In this document: piece by piece, positions 26,568-37,522 of the stretch | Layout of the letters: each line of letters opens with the position of its first letter | Numbering within the stretch: the first letter of the stretch is position 1 | Assembly (NCBI GenBank): GCA_028532985.1 | Contig: JANCIK010000002.1 | Location: forward strand, 3,720,001-3,784,000 | DNA: 64,000 bases | Direction of reading: 5' to 3' | Source: Stropharia rugosoannulata | Lineage: Eukaryota > Basidiomycota > Agaricomycetes > Agaricales > Strophariaceae | Notes under the pieces: generated by a model | The model's database searches: none | What the model was told of the DNA's origin: nothing | Seen by the model: only the letters and a program-made list of their open reading frames with translations | Program-made: the position numbers and the translations under genes

Positions 26568-27444
26568 GAATATGATAGGCAAGTCGGGGGTACGACAACT
26601 TAAAGCAAGCTTATAATATGACTGACACTTCATTCCGGGCTTCGGTTGCAATAAATATAAATCCGGAACTTGATAACCGCAGTGAGGAATCTGAATGTAA
26701 AGGGCCTGTGAATGCCAGTTCTAGATTTACACTGATATCTACGATACCCTGTTACTTTTACGGTTGTTTTACGGAATTACGGAGAACTGACCTTGTAAGA
26801 TTATGTCTGGTACAATTAGGCGAGACTGAGCCGAAGGCTCAGTTTTAGACAGCGTAGAACCAATGAAATCCTCAGGATATGCTTGAGAAAAGCATTCCAA
26901 AATCGTGTTCACATCATGGCTAGAATATTCAAGCAAGTACATAGTAATCAAGCTTGCGTGAGGCCGCGCCTTGCGCAGCGTGGGAACGAACACATCATTC
27001 GATCAGGAAGAGCTCACAATCTTGCTTCCATGTTGCTTCCATGATGCTAACACCCTCCAACACCTGTCCATCCTCATGTTTTAGCATGCTGTTTGTGTCA
27101 CTGCTTTAGACTCTACTCACTCTGAAGACTCCTCTTTGTGGTTCGAAAGTGTTTGAGCAAAGTTTCATGGAACTGCTACCTAAAATAACATGACATGGTG
27201 GATGTGTTCTCAGAATAATACATTGGCCGACTTTTGGCCGAAGCTCTCATTCCACTGCCTTCAGCTTCAGCACTGATCATCTGACGGCGAGATCCAGATC
27301 CAGCCAACTATAGCCACTCATCATGATGATTGGGCTGTGGGTCTTCTGTCAAAATCTTCTGTTTTTTGATTAAAGCCAACATCTACACTTGACAAGTACT
27401 TCCCGCAAAAAAGACATCCTCGACGACCGAGACTTGGCGGCAGA
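26568..27444. other. Intergenic between hydrolase and MFS transporter
   Basis: This 877-base gap lies between divergent genes. A minus-strand frame (26769-26993) begins FVPTLRKARPHASLITMYLL and looks mildly coding, but no family or in-frame splice to the hydrolase was found. It is left uncalled. Promoters of both flanking genes should be here. Confidence 0.4.
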
Positions 27445-29290
27445 ATGTCATCCTCGAGAACTTCGCCACTAAGCCTGCCTCTGAAGGTGGAGGAAAAGGA
27501 TGCCACCGAAACCGGTTCAGGGGTAGTCGCTTCTGAGGTCGAGGCGTCACAAGCTAGAGTTCAGGTATACGACGAAGGCAGCCGTGCCTGGTGTACAGGT
27601 CAGGAAGTCTCCCTGTTAAACGTGTCTATCGCTCTAACCTTTTCGTGGTACTCTGCAGTTGCGGGCGCATGGCTAGTACAATTCTGTGTTCTCGGTTTAC
27701 CTCTGTCATTCGGAGTTATGGAAAGTTTCTACGCTAATGTCTATTTATCAAACTTCACCCCTTCAACAATCAACTGGATTGGTATGTAGCATATAACGTT
27801 GGCTTACAGCTCAGTCTCTTACCTTTTTGCTCACCTTTTCAAGGGTCCCTTCAACTGTGTCTGCAGTTCCTACTTGGGGTTGTTGTGGCGGGCGTGTATG
27901 TGTTATCTTCTTCCTTGCATGTTTTAAAGTTGAGTATCTCTACTAGATTCGATGCGGGCTACTTCCGCTGGCTTTCCATAGCTGGTTCAACCCTTTTCAT
28001 ATTCTCGTGAGTGCGTTATACAAGACCCAACGTAACCACAACTCAATCATATCATACTAATAGTATGTTCATGCTGTCATTGGCGAAGCAGGAGCATTAC
28101 TATCAGATATTTCTGGCCCAGGGACTGGGGCTTGGCTTGGCAATAGGTGCCCTTTACACACCGACTTCATCGGCGGTATCGCAGCACTTCCGAAAGAAAC
28201 GCGGATTTGCTATGGTGAGCTTCTCAACTTGGACTGCATGTCTGAACTTTTCTCTGAACATCGTTAGGGGATTATCACCACGGGCGGCGCCCTCGGAGGA
28301 GCCTTTTTCTCAATCATTTTGGGACACTTTCTCAATGGACCAATTGGGTTTGCCTGGGGTGTTCGTATATGCGCGTTTATCAGCCTCTTTAGCCTAACAC
28401 TAGCAAATCTCTTGATGCGCACTAATTATCCACCTCCCGCTCCCAAACCTACTACGATTTCCCCCACCCCACCGGTCGGAATGCCGCTGAACCGCCTTGT
28501 GAGGACGACATCGTACATCTCGTATATTACGTTCGCATTTGTCATTTCAGTGGCCTTGTACAACCCGATGTTCTCTGTCGAGCTCTTTGCGCTCCAGAAT
28601 TCGCATGTTTCACAGAATCTTGGAGGATACTTGTTGGCAATTCTTAATGTCAGCAGCATATTCGGACGTATAATACCCAATCGTCTTGCAGATAGGTTCG
28701 GGGTATTCCAAGTATATATACCATGTACTGTACTCGCAGGTAAGCGCATTTTGAATTATTGAGCGGGCTTCATTTAGTAACTTGTGAATAAATAGGCCTA
28801 GTAGCACTTATAATGCCAAAATGCACTAGCATTCCGTCCATTATAGTATTTTGTATCCTGTAAGTGGATCCAACGTCACAGTTCCTTATTTACTAACTTA
28901 TTGATCGCACAGTTATGGGTTCTTCTCGGGCTCTGGTACGTGAATCGCGAAATTCTCCTGTGATCACGGATTGAGTGCTTTAATGTTCTAACAGCGGTAG
29001 CGTTATATTTCCCGGGAGTGTTATCTCTGGATCGGGACGTAACACGTTCAGGGCTACGTCTTGGTCTTGCCTCTGTCCCGGTAGGAATCGCCAGTCTCAT
29101 CGGTACCCCCATTGCTGGAGCGGTTGTAGGACACAATCGTTGGTGGTCAGGCGCAGTATTTACAGGAGTAAGCTTATCTCCTCAACAAGTCCGAAGATGC
29201 CACTTATATTTTACCCCATTGTATTAGGTTCTTGAGTTTTCCGCTGCAGGTCTGCTTGTCATATCCTTCTTAACGAAACCCAAGCAATAG
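27445..29290 (+). CDS. MFS transporter, monocarboxylate (MCT)-like
   Basis: A twelve-helix major facilitator of the fungal monocarboxylate-porter-like group, probably at the plasma membrane. The start at 27445 opens a hydrophilic leader. Intron 27598-27658 joins RAWCT|VAGAWLVQFCVLGLPLSFGV, the conserved first helix. Later exons give YANVYLSNFTPSTINWIG, GLGLGLAIGALYTPTSSAV, HFRKKRGFAMGIITTGGALGG (the cytoplasmic loop motif, split by an intron) and GPIGFAWGVRICAFISL. The second half carries SQNLGGYLLAILNVSSIFGRIIPNRLADRFG, then short exons through 28.8-29.3 kb with ARSGLRLGLASVPVGIASLIGTP-like helices, and a TAG at 29288. The last exons are short and not all borders were verified. Beside a ligase, P450 and hydrolase, export of a carboxylic product is a reasonable guess. 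Confidence 0.87.
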
Positions 29291-30468
29291 AAATATGTAT
29301 TTTATTTACACTCCGCATCTGCATTTTTTTCTTTTTTAATCTTTTGGCGACAATATTCTCGACCCACGGGTCTTGCTATGGGACGTCACAAGAAAGAATG
29401 TCTAAAGACACTATATATACTACTAGCTGCTTTCTATTCCTGGTGATCGCGCTCATGTCGCCTCAGGTGTAACGCTTGCTCTTAATTTGCAGCTCCCATG
29501 TCAATCAACCCTTTTGCTTCGTGCTTCTCCTTCTGCAACTTCCCAGGTGCTCGTAAGCTAGTTTCACGCCGGATACCTCCTTAGTCGATTCTTTCGTCTA
29601 AAAGTTGAAATCTGGAAAACATTCAGTGTAGAATCTCATTTGGCTATGTGGTCCGTGTGAAGTCGCATGAGTTTATCACAGATACTAGGATACATTGATA
29701 ATCAGTTTTGAGACTTGAAGCCTCATTAATCAGTTCTATAGTTAAACATGTCTCTCTCCACCCTTCTATGTCAACCGTGTTTACCCTGGACCCTGATTCA
29801 CATGATACAGAGGCTTCCTAAAAATACGGTGTAGTTCGAGCTCAGAGACTAGTAGTAGAGCCCTACAGTTGAGGAGGGTTTGAAATATTTATCAAACTCT
29901 AAGATGCCTTATACGATCTTACCGGCGTGTCTCATCCACATAAAAGGTAATGTCAAGGCATCTTACTCGCAGAAGGGCCGATTTATTATCTTTGGTGGTA
30001 AAAAAGGTGCTTCTGATAAGCCAAATGATAAGTAGACAAAGAACTCGTCGATGATTTCTGAGGCAGAGGCTGTCTACAGCCCGGAATACACATTCGCACA
30101 GTGGAGACAATGGTGTGGTAAAATAGGATAGGTGAGAGAACAAGTAAGTTGAACAACCATGAGGTGCCATGTACAGTAGCTTCTGTGATGATGGAAATCT
30201 ACGTGTGTCATGTAAATGGCGGTAGTTGATCGGCGCTATTGCCAACTGATGCTCACTGATGTCCTGCGGCGCTGGTAACGGACAGGTTGGTATCAGCACT
30301 GTTGCGAATTGGCCGACGGCGCAAGAATATTTACCGCAAGATCAAAGAGGATATTTTCAGACATTCACTCCATTGGAAGCTGGTATATATGGGGCATACC
30401 TCGAGTTCTCCAGGGTACTTCGCACTTTAATTTAGTTGGCTGACGGGTCCCTGGCCTTTCTCCCCATA
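29291..30468. other. Intergenic, no supported gene
   Basis: This 1.2-kb gap lies between tandem plus-strand genes. A minus-strand frame at 29919-30299 has no domain and no start context. The promoter of membrane protein copy B should lie close to 30468. Confidence 0.45.
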
Positions 30469-31811
30469 ATGTCCTCGATATCTCTGGCCAAGGCAAATGT
30501 AAGTCCATATTAACTTAACTCAAGAGTTAAGCTCAACGATCAAAGTTTCTTGCACTTGTTCTGGAAACACTGCTTTATGGTAAATCACTTTTTCCCACAA
30601 GAAACGATCGCCTGACAGAGCCCTCACAGGAGCATTCAATGTCCTCTTCTTAGCGGCTCTCTGGGTTATCACGGTTCAGCGGTCTGTCTTGAATCATAAG
30701 CTGCTGATTACGGTAGTTGCTATATGGTTAATATCGACCGCCGTGAGCGTTACTTGACTGACATTAATTCCCCGATCCCTAACGTCATGATATGATAGCA
30801 TTTAGTTCTAGATATTACGCGTGCGATAGATGCTTTTGTTGATGGCCCACCAGGCAGTGCAACAACTTATTACTTGAACTTATCAAATCCTCTGCAAGCC
30901 GCCAAGACCGCCATATACGTACTTCTTACCCTTGTTGGGGATGGATTTGTGGTAGGTTCTCTGGAGTACATGACTTCATTAAATTTAACCATCTTTCACA
31001 GATATACCGCTGCTTTATTGTCTACAATAGACAATGGTGGGTTATTCCCTTCCCTATATTGCTTTGGTGTGGTACGGCAAGTAAGCCTTTTACTTCTTTG
31101 CAAAGTTGAGCAGGCGGTGTTTACTTACTTATGCTTACTCTAGTTGGTGGATTCGGGGCCACAGTTGCGTTCTCAAGGGCTGCTCCTGGAGCCGAGGTTT
31201 TTCTGCCTGCAATTGTGCCTTGGGTCACCAGTTTTATTGCAATGACTTTGGTGACGAATGTCGTATGCACTTGTCAGTTATACAGAATCTTAGTAGGCTC
31301 TGAATACTAATCAACTCTGCATAAAGGTGCCATCGCTTGGCGGATTCACACAATTCGACGGAACTTAAAAGGCGCTTCTGTTCACGGAAGCGTTGGGCAA
31401 TCTACCGTCATTATTATCATTGAATCTGCGGCCATTTACTCGTGCTCCGTTATTTCACTCATGATTACGTATCAGTTAGGTTCAAATGCGCAGTACACAG
31501 TCCTAGACCTGGTGAGTCTCTGCTAATTCCTGTCTCTGGCTTGAATTTGACTTATGTCTCGTAACTAGACTTCTCCTTTGATCGGGATAACATTTACAAT
31601 CATTATCCTGCGGGTCAGCTTAGGAATCAGCTCGCGGCAACTAACGACAGTTATGCCCACCTCAGTAGGGTCAGGCTCAAGAGGTGGAAGACGAGATAGC
31701 CTACACCTTCAGAACAGATCGCTTCCAGTGACTGTGAATGTTTCTCAGCTTGTCGAAACAGATGGTCATAGCGACGTCACTTCGATGGACAAAAGCAGGT
31801 CGATGGTGTAG
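30469..31811 (+). CDS. Multi-pass membrane protein, copy B
   Basis: The start at 30469 gives MSSISLAKAN followed by a GTAAGT donor; the stop TAG is at 31809-31811 after DKSRSMV. Exons in order encode GAFNVLFLAALWVITVQRS, ITVVAIWLISTAV, LDITRAIDAFVDGPPGSATT, the NPLQAAKTAIYVLLTLVGDG helix, VGGFGATVAFSRAAPGAEVF, a helix VTSFIAMTLVTNVVCT, IIIIESAAIYSCSVISLMIT, GITFTIIILRVSLG and a Ser-rich tail. It is a paralogue of the gene at 17360-18652, with nearly identical blocks such as HGSVGQSTVIIIIESAAIYS. About seven helices are predicted. No function is recognised. The strong conservation between copies suggests recent duplication or conversion. Confidence 0.8.
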
Positions 31812-33303
31812 CTTAATACGCTTTTGGTTTGTGCAAGATTGTTACCTCCTTCAGCTGGAATTATGTTAAATTAAATAATGAGAGATACTTCGCTGTTGTC
31901 ATATACTTATCTGTAATCTGAAAGAAAAACTATTGTAAACTACATTTTCCAACTCAGATACTAGTATATTATGCTCTTCATCGGCCTTTCTAGCTCTGAA
32001 TTACGCGTTGTAAACTTGACGCTAACTAAGCGATTTCCAGTTGGTGGGGCAGGTTTTTCGGAAAATTCAAGTTACCTAAAGAAGAAGCGTACTTACCTAA
32101 TTTGGACATTATTACGCGTCCAGGATGCAAACAATCACAAACGCTGACGTGTATAGTAAATGATCTTCACTGCCCGTGCTTGATAACATTTTCCCTTATG
32201 CCTCATGCTCCAAGGCAATTGCAACTCACTCTGTTCCCATTCTTCGACTTTATATGAACATTAGATATATCCCAAGTCCATAATACAGCGGGATGCGAGC
32301 AGCGAGCTTACCCGCCAATTACCCGCCTTCAAAGCCATCCGTCAAGCATTCTCTTTGGGTACTCTCGTCAAGTGCTAAGATGTTCAAACCAAGGCTACGC
32401 TGCCTCTAGCATCCGGCAACAGACACAAGATAACTTGAAACTAGGGCCAATGGGATGTAGGAACATTGTTCGTCTTGTTATTAAGGGCTGGGTATTGCTA
32501 CGTGCATTGACCTGCTTGTCGATTAATACATCGTCTCAGATCGTCTCGCTCTATACGGTTTGGTGCTCCTCCGGCATGGGCTCACCTGTCTCTCACCTAA
32601 GCGGCCCTAGGATCACCTTACTCGTTTCGAAACCAGTTATGGGGTCATAAACAAGGGCGCTTGAAGAGCTCTGCTTTTATTTGTCTCGTGCGTATTCCAC
32701 TTAAAGCAGAACCTCCGACCATTTCACGTCCGGCAAAAACCGAGGCTCAGTTAACTTACAGCGCAAGTACAGTACATTTAATATTTCGTCTGGGTAGGGG
32801 CCGTGGTTGCTTCTTCATCATCTCTCTGTTCTCTGCCACGCTGGGTAAACAGACACATATACTCATTAGTTGCTCATATAGATAATGCTCATTTGGCTTC
32901 CCGAGTATTGTCCTGCATATCTGTGGCAACATAGAGTCGGCCTACCGGTTTATCCCCCTCGGGTGAGGTAGCAGTTTAAAGTTAGCATAGCCTTTTCGTT
33001 CAGGTCAACAAGCTTTCCCGCCTGGCGCACCCACCCTACGGATACGCTCGTGTAGCTCCTGCCCTTGCCAAGCTGACTGCATCATCGCCATTCGACATTC
33101 TCTGCAGTTGAAGGCCGGTCCGCAGTTTTGCAATACAAAACATCATTGTCCTGGAATGACTCCCTACAGTGGCGCTGTCTACTCCATTAACTCACTCTTC
33201 TAAGATTGGACTACATGACGAAAGTGACGCCGTGCAATCTGTCCCTCTAGCTGTGGAAATATATAAGCCCCTTACACGTTTCACGGTCTGGTTTGCTCTT
33301 CGT
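31812..33303. other. 1.5-kb stretch without a supported gene
   Basis: This holds only short frames (for example 32372-32650 and 32661-32885) without domains. A GTG-initiated frame at 33169 runs into the BTB gene. Its upstream part may be 5' UTR or the end of an unrecognised exon. Confidence 0.4.
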
Positions 33304-34230
33304 ATGACACTAAAGCATTGCAACAGTACCTTAACTCATATGACAATCTCCTACCAGTTTGACTCTCCTGACGCCGACGTCATTCTACTTACTGCCGACA
33401 ACGATAGTCTGACAGAATTCCATGTTCACAAATGCATCCTCGCTGCAGCCTCACCATTCTTCTCCGACATGTTTTCACTTCCACAAGACGATAAAGGCGA
33501 CCTATATACTTCTGATTCCAATGGTACAATAAATAAATCCAAGATACCTATTATCCCCGTCAGCGATTCCCCGCGCGACCTAGGCACCGTTCTGCGATGT
33601 ATCTATCCATTTCCCCCGCCCGGCACGTCAGACGTAGGCACCCTCGAAGAGATATCCGCGGCTTTGATGGTCGCATTTAAATACGATGTGGAAATAGCCA
33701 TCAGCACATTGCGCTCTCTGCTCGTCAGCCCCCACCACCTCCAAACCCACCCTACGCGCGTATACGCCATCGCATGTCGCTTTGATCTGGATGACGAAGC
33801 TGATCTCGCCGCCAAACATACGCTACGGATCAGTGTCCTCGACGAGCCGCCGTGCAGGGAGCTCGACTACATCCCCGCGCTGGCGTACCATGCGTTGCTG
33901 GCAATGCACCGGCGGCGGTCTCAGGCAGCACTTGGCCTGCTAACATCTGTCTCAGTATCTGCCTTGCAGTGTACGCATTGTAACTCATCCTCGTATACAG
34001 TCCATTGCGTTCCGCGGTGGTGGGAAGAGTGGGTTCGCGCAGCGAAACAAGAGATGTCCTTGCGACCGACGACGGAGATAGTATTTGGTATGGAGTTTTT
34101 GTTCAGAGCCGCGAAGGCGGCGGGTTGTGCGAGGTGTCCGGAGAGTCTGCTTAATTCGTGGCAGGCTCTGGAGGATCTGAAAAGGTCCATCGACGCTCTT
34201 CCAACTTCTCTGAAGGTAGTGGGGGATTGA
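33304..34230 (+). CDS. BTB/POZ domain protein
   Basis: A BTB fold begins at SPDADVILLTADNDSLTEFH and continues through VHKCILAAASPFFSDMFSLP, the conserved dimerisation helices, to DLGTVLRCIYPFPPPGTSD and EISAALMVAFKYDVEIAIS. The ~180-residue C-terminal part (HPTRVYAIACRFDLDDEADLA onward) matches the helical region typical of large basidiomycete BTB families. It contains paired cysteines (CTHCNSSSYTVHC) that could bind metal. BTB proteins dimerise and often act as Cullin-3 adaptors, but no second domain indicates a target. The start is uncertain: the first in-frame ATG is 33304 and another is at 33340. The frame stays open upstream without ATG to 33169, so a spliced first exon is possible. No introns are visible within this exon. 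Confidence 0.8.
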   Translation: MTLKHCNSTLTHMTISYQFDSPDADVILLTADNDSLTEFHVHKCILAAASPFFSDMFSLPQDDKGDLYTSDSNGTINKSKIPIIPVSDSPRDLGTVLRCIYPFPPPGTSDVGTLEEISAALMVAFKYDVEIAISTLRSLLVSPHHLQTHPTRVYAIACRFDLDDEADLAAKHTLRISVLDEPPCRELDYIPALAYHALLAMHRRRSQAALGLLTSVSVSALQCTHCNSSSYTVHCVPRWWEEWVRAAKQEMSLRPTTEIVFGMEFLFRAAKAAGCARCPESLLNSWQALEDLKRSIDALPTSLKVVGD

Positions 34231-35114
34231 GCAGATATGAGTTCGATTTTGCACAGGCTACCTCGTTTGAATCAACCTTACCTATATTACTAATCGGTTT
34301 GCAATGTCAATGGAAGAAATTTACGAGCATACACATTACCCTGGCAGCGTTTTGCGTGACTTTTATGACGGAGAAGAGATGAAATGCGTAGTGTATGCCA
34401 TCCATTACGTGCAACGTGCTTAGAATGGGGAAAATCCCCTTGCCTAGAACTGCTGCAGCCAGACATGACTTCACCGCTTGAGTCTCCGCTCGGAAGCCGC
34501 AATTGACCTGGTGAGGTGTTACTTCATTTTGTGTAATGTAAACATAGCCTTCTTACGCGGAAGAACCATACGTCTTGTCTTTTACATCGTTTTACTCGGA
34601 CACAGCGTTTTTCAATCGATAGAGGGAAGTCGCTGCGAATACTTAAAAGTGAAGGATTACTTGCGGAATGACGAAATCAAGGCGCCAAAAATAGACCGAT
34701 ATGTCCTAAAGTCAAGAAGAGAATCAGTAGATTGAAGCTTGAACCTGCTAGTGAATAATGCTTACTACTGTCGGGGCAGCATACAAAATAAGAGAGAGAG
34801 AGGAGTACATTTTGTGATCATTCCCGAGAAAAGTTCATGTTCGTCGTAACTACAAAAACGGTATTGAAGATGCCCTGCCAACTTCTTATGCATTAGTCCT
34901 GTCATTGTCTCTCGAGAATGAAAGAGGTCCCATGATTTGCAAAATATGGAAGACTCGAATTATGAAACTTTGACTTCACGCGTGGTAGGGATCCGAAGTA
35001 TCTTTCTGATGAAAATAAAATCAGTACGTTAATGGTAATGGTTTGTCGTATAAGAGGGCCACCATTGCTCGCAGATTTGGAGCAAGTTAAATCCTCGATA
35101 CCTCTTCTTCTAAC
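34231..35114. other. Intergenic upstream of the DUF3472 gene
   Basis: No supported gene in this 884-base AT-rich stretch. The last part contains the TATA element listed at 35049. The long minus-strand frame 34902-35552 overlaps the DUF3472 gene antisense and is taken as a shadow. Confidence 0.45.
35049..35054 (+). promoter_or_regulatory. TATA-box candidate of the DUF3472 gene
   Basis: TATAAG occurs 61 bases before the ATG at 35115 and is followed by a C/T-rich leader (CCTCTTCTTCTAAC). Position and context fit a core promoter, suggesting a regulated and well-expressed gene. Confidence 0.45.
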
Positions 35115-36290
35115 ATGACTACTTACACTGTAAAACTGGCCGGCAACGCCTTTATCACCGCTTCGTCCAACGGAGTCATCAACAGCAACGGTCTTGCCAA
35201 TTGGAACAGCGCAGACATTGTCACCAGCGTCTACTTCCGCATGGCATCCGCCGGTTCGGCCACGATTGGGCTGACCGCTTACCTTGCTGGAAGCAACAAC
35301 AGCACGGTCAGAGTTACCGTCAATGGTACCCCATTCACAGTCCATCTCGCTGGATCGACCTCCAAGACGTATCCTGTCGGGACTGTTAATGTCGCCGCGC
35401 CTGGATATGTTAAGGTGGACCTCCAGGGAGTCAGCAAGGACGGCGGCTACTTTGGAGACGTCTCTGCCCTGACCGTGACCACGTCTTCTGCACTGAACTT
35501 CGCCAACGACCCAGAAAACTTCTACTGGTCGCGCCGTGGCCCGTCGGTCCATATGGGTTATACCACCCCAGCCAACACCGAATATTTCTACAACGAGGTA
35601 ACCGTCCCAGTCGGCCAGGATCCGATCGGCTCGTACTTCATGGTCGCAGGCTTCAGCGGCGGATATTCCGGTATTCAGGTCAACAGCGCGACAGAGCGCA
35701 GGATCCTCTTCTCCGTCTGGGACGCTGACAATGGCGGCAAGACCACGCTTGTGAGCAAAGGAGCTGGCGTCATATCGAACGACTTCGGCGGCGAGGGAAC
35801 GGGAGGCCAGTCGTACCTCCTGTTTAACTGGGTCGCGGGGAACACATACAAGTTCATAACCCGTATTCGTCCCGATGGCGCGGGAAGTACCCTATACTCG
35901 GCTTGGTTCTTCGCGCCAGAGTCAAACGTCTGGCGCTACGTCGCCACTTGGAAGCGCCCTTCCACAACCACCTATCAGACCGGCGTCCATTCATTCCTAG
36001 AGAACTTTGCCGAGACCAAAGGATACATTGGCCGTCGCGTCCAATATAATAACCAGTGGGCGCGCAATGTCAGCGGTACCTGGTCCGAGGTCACGGCTGG
36101 CTACTTCACAGGGGATGCCACTGCGACCAACAAGCAACGCATGGACTTCGCTGGAGGGCTCGAGAATGGCCACTTCTACCTGCGCAACTGCGGTTTCTTC
36201 TCCGATTATGTGGCAACTAACCAGAATTTCACCCGTCCCGCTGCTGGAAGAAACCCCAATGTCGATGTTGGCACCCTCCCGACGAAGTAA
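35115..36290 (+). CDS. DUF5077-DUF3472 protein, intronless
   Basis: A 391-residue single open frame. Residues ~1-125 form a beta-rich module (MTTYTVKLAGNAFITASSNG to LQGVSKDGGYFGDVSALTV) like DUF5077. Residues ~130-385 match DUF3472, with YFYNEVTVPVGQDPIGSYFM, GFSGGYSGIQVNS, RRILFSVWDADNGG, NTYKFITRIRPDG and GHFYLRNCGFFSDY. DUF3472 proteins are mostly bacterial, have a lectin/sialidase-like beta-sandwich look and no established reaction. No signal peptide is visible. The gene lacks introns and its third codon positions are rich in C and G, unlike neighbouring genes. That suits either high expression or acquisition from bacteria; I lean to old transfer but cannot test it. Role unknown, possibly carbohydrate binding. 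Confidence 0.87.
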   Translation: MTTYTVKLAGNAFITASSNGVINSNGLANWNSADIVTSVYFRMASAGSATIGLTAYLAGSNNSTVRVTVNGTPFTVHLAGSTSKTYPVGTVNVAAPGYVKVDLQGVSKDGGYFGDVSALTVTTSSALNFANDPENFYWSRRGPSVHMGYTTPANTEYFYNEVTVPVGQDPIGSYFMVAGFSGGYSGIQVNSATERRILFSVWDADNGGKTTLVSKGAGVISNDFGGEGTGGQSYLLFNWVAGNTYKFITRIRPDGAGSTLYSAWFFAPESNVWRYVATWKRPSTTTYQTGVHSFLENFAETKGYIGRRVQYNNQWARNVSGTWSEVTAGYFTGDATATNKQRMDFAGGLENGHFYLRNCGFFSDYVATNQNFTRPAAGRNPNVDVGTLPTK

Positions 36291-36761
36291 AGTATCAGGA
36301 GAAAGTCGACCTGGTATGTTTGCAGTGGGTTCCTAGCATAGGGTAAAGCTTATCAGTTCCCTTTAGAACCTTCAAGGATTTGGGTATTGGATGGGTGTAC
36401 GCTGATAAATGTAGTAGGAAAAACATGTTAAATATGTAGTTGCACTTGCGATTGAGATTCAGTGACGTTGAGGAGACGCGTTGTTGCGTGTGAAATGAGA
36501 CGGGCTCTCAAGCGCGGTTTTAAAGTCAACCGGCATAAATTAGCCGAAATCAAGCATACTCTACGCGAAATTGAACCAAAAATTGACCAGCTCCTCAAGG
36601 CCTCAACAGCTCCTTGGAATTCTCAGTGCTCACCTTCTGACGGTTCCAATGATCATGTCAAGAATATCACATTAACCTATTATTAAATGGAAGCTAAGGC
36701 ACACCTCCGCAGCCGCCTCTTTATAGATAAATCAGTATCATCAAGCACACCAGGTCTGTCC
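36291..36761. other. Intergenic between convergent genes
   Basis: This contains a 74-codon plus frame (36462-36686), basic at its start and helical (LAEIKHTLREIEPKIDQLL). It might be a small gene, but there is no supporting context. Confidence 0.35.
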
Positions 36762-37522
36762 CTACAGAGGCCCTACTGCAAGAGAGAAAGATATGTGTCA
36801 GGGATATGTTACCAGGGGTAGCAAAAAAACTCGTACAGTAATCATAATAAAGCTTGGCTTCAATGTCTTCACCCTTAGGCCCAGTAAACTTAACATGTCT
36901 AACATATCTTCGTTCACCGTTTACTATTTGCATACCCCAGGTCTGACGGTGGCAGATCTTTAGTGACATTCAAGGATTATACATCAAAGGCATACCTGGT
37001 TGGCGGTCCATACTCTGCCGCTCTGATGGGTGTTGCTTACGATGTAAGACTGGATAACTCCATGATCAAGGGTATCCTGGGTCCATCCTTCCTGGAGGAA
37101 CGGAACATCCAGTTCCTCAACCTTGACTCGTCTAGTTTTGCCTATGTAAGGACCGAAGAGACTGTCCCCTGCTTCTCTCTCTGTCCATGTAAGAGTTCGG
37201 TTTTCTTTAGTGCCGGGAAGTCCTCCTGTAATGGTCTGCTCGATATCAACGTGCTCGATCCCGTCGTCGTCCTTGTAGTGTTTAATGTGAAGAGTAACTG
37301 TGCCCACAGATATCGCCTTTCTTGTGAACCAACCGACTCCTTGAAGCTGCAGAATGGTATCCGTGCTAGGATCCGATAGGGACTTGTTCTGCAGTACAAA
37401 TAATCAGTACAACTATCTGTGCCACAGCCTCGAAGCTAATAGGCTATTGATAATTACTAGCACTGACCATAGTGAACTTGCCTGTGATGTTGAGGATTGT
37501 AAGATCTTCTGGAACGGCCATT
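36762..37522 (-). CDS. Small fungal lipocalin-like protein, function unknown
   Basis: Four exons (37522-37469, 37388-36996, 36942-36837, 36775-36762) with GT-AG introns of 80, 53 and 61 nt give 188 residues. The product starts MAVPEDLTILNITGKFTMNK and has the hallmark order LQGVGWFTRKAI, VTLHIKHYKDDDGIEHVDIE, QTITGGLPGTKENRTLTWTE, DTLDHGVIQSYI, QTWGMQIVNGERRYVRHVKF and EDIEAKLYYDYLGPL. This pattern of consecutive beta strands with a conserved WGMQ...RRYVRHV segment belongs to a widespread, uncharacterised fungal family that looks lipocalin-like; I recall no defined function. No signal peptide is seen, so it is probably cytosolic. The model appears intact. The last exon is only 14 nt; skipping that splice would add an unrelated tail of about 37 residues. 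Confidence 0.8.

Noticed and set aside
29919..30299. 126-codon minus-strand frame in the intergenic gap
   Set aside because: Cys/Leu/Arg-rich composition without domain; probably chance.
34902..35552. 216-codon minus-strand frame opposite the DUF3472 gene
   Set aside because: Antisense shadow of a GC-rich coding exon; low-complexity R/G/V/D product, no domain.
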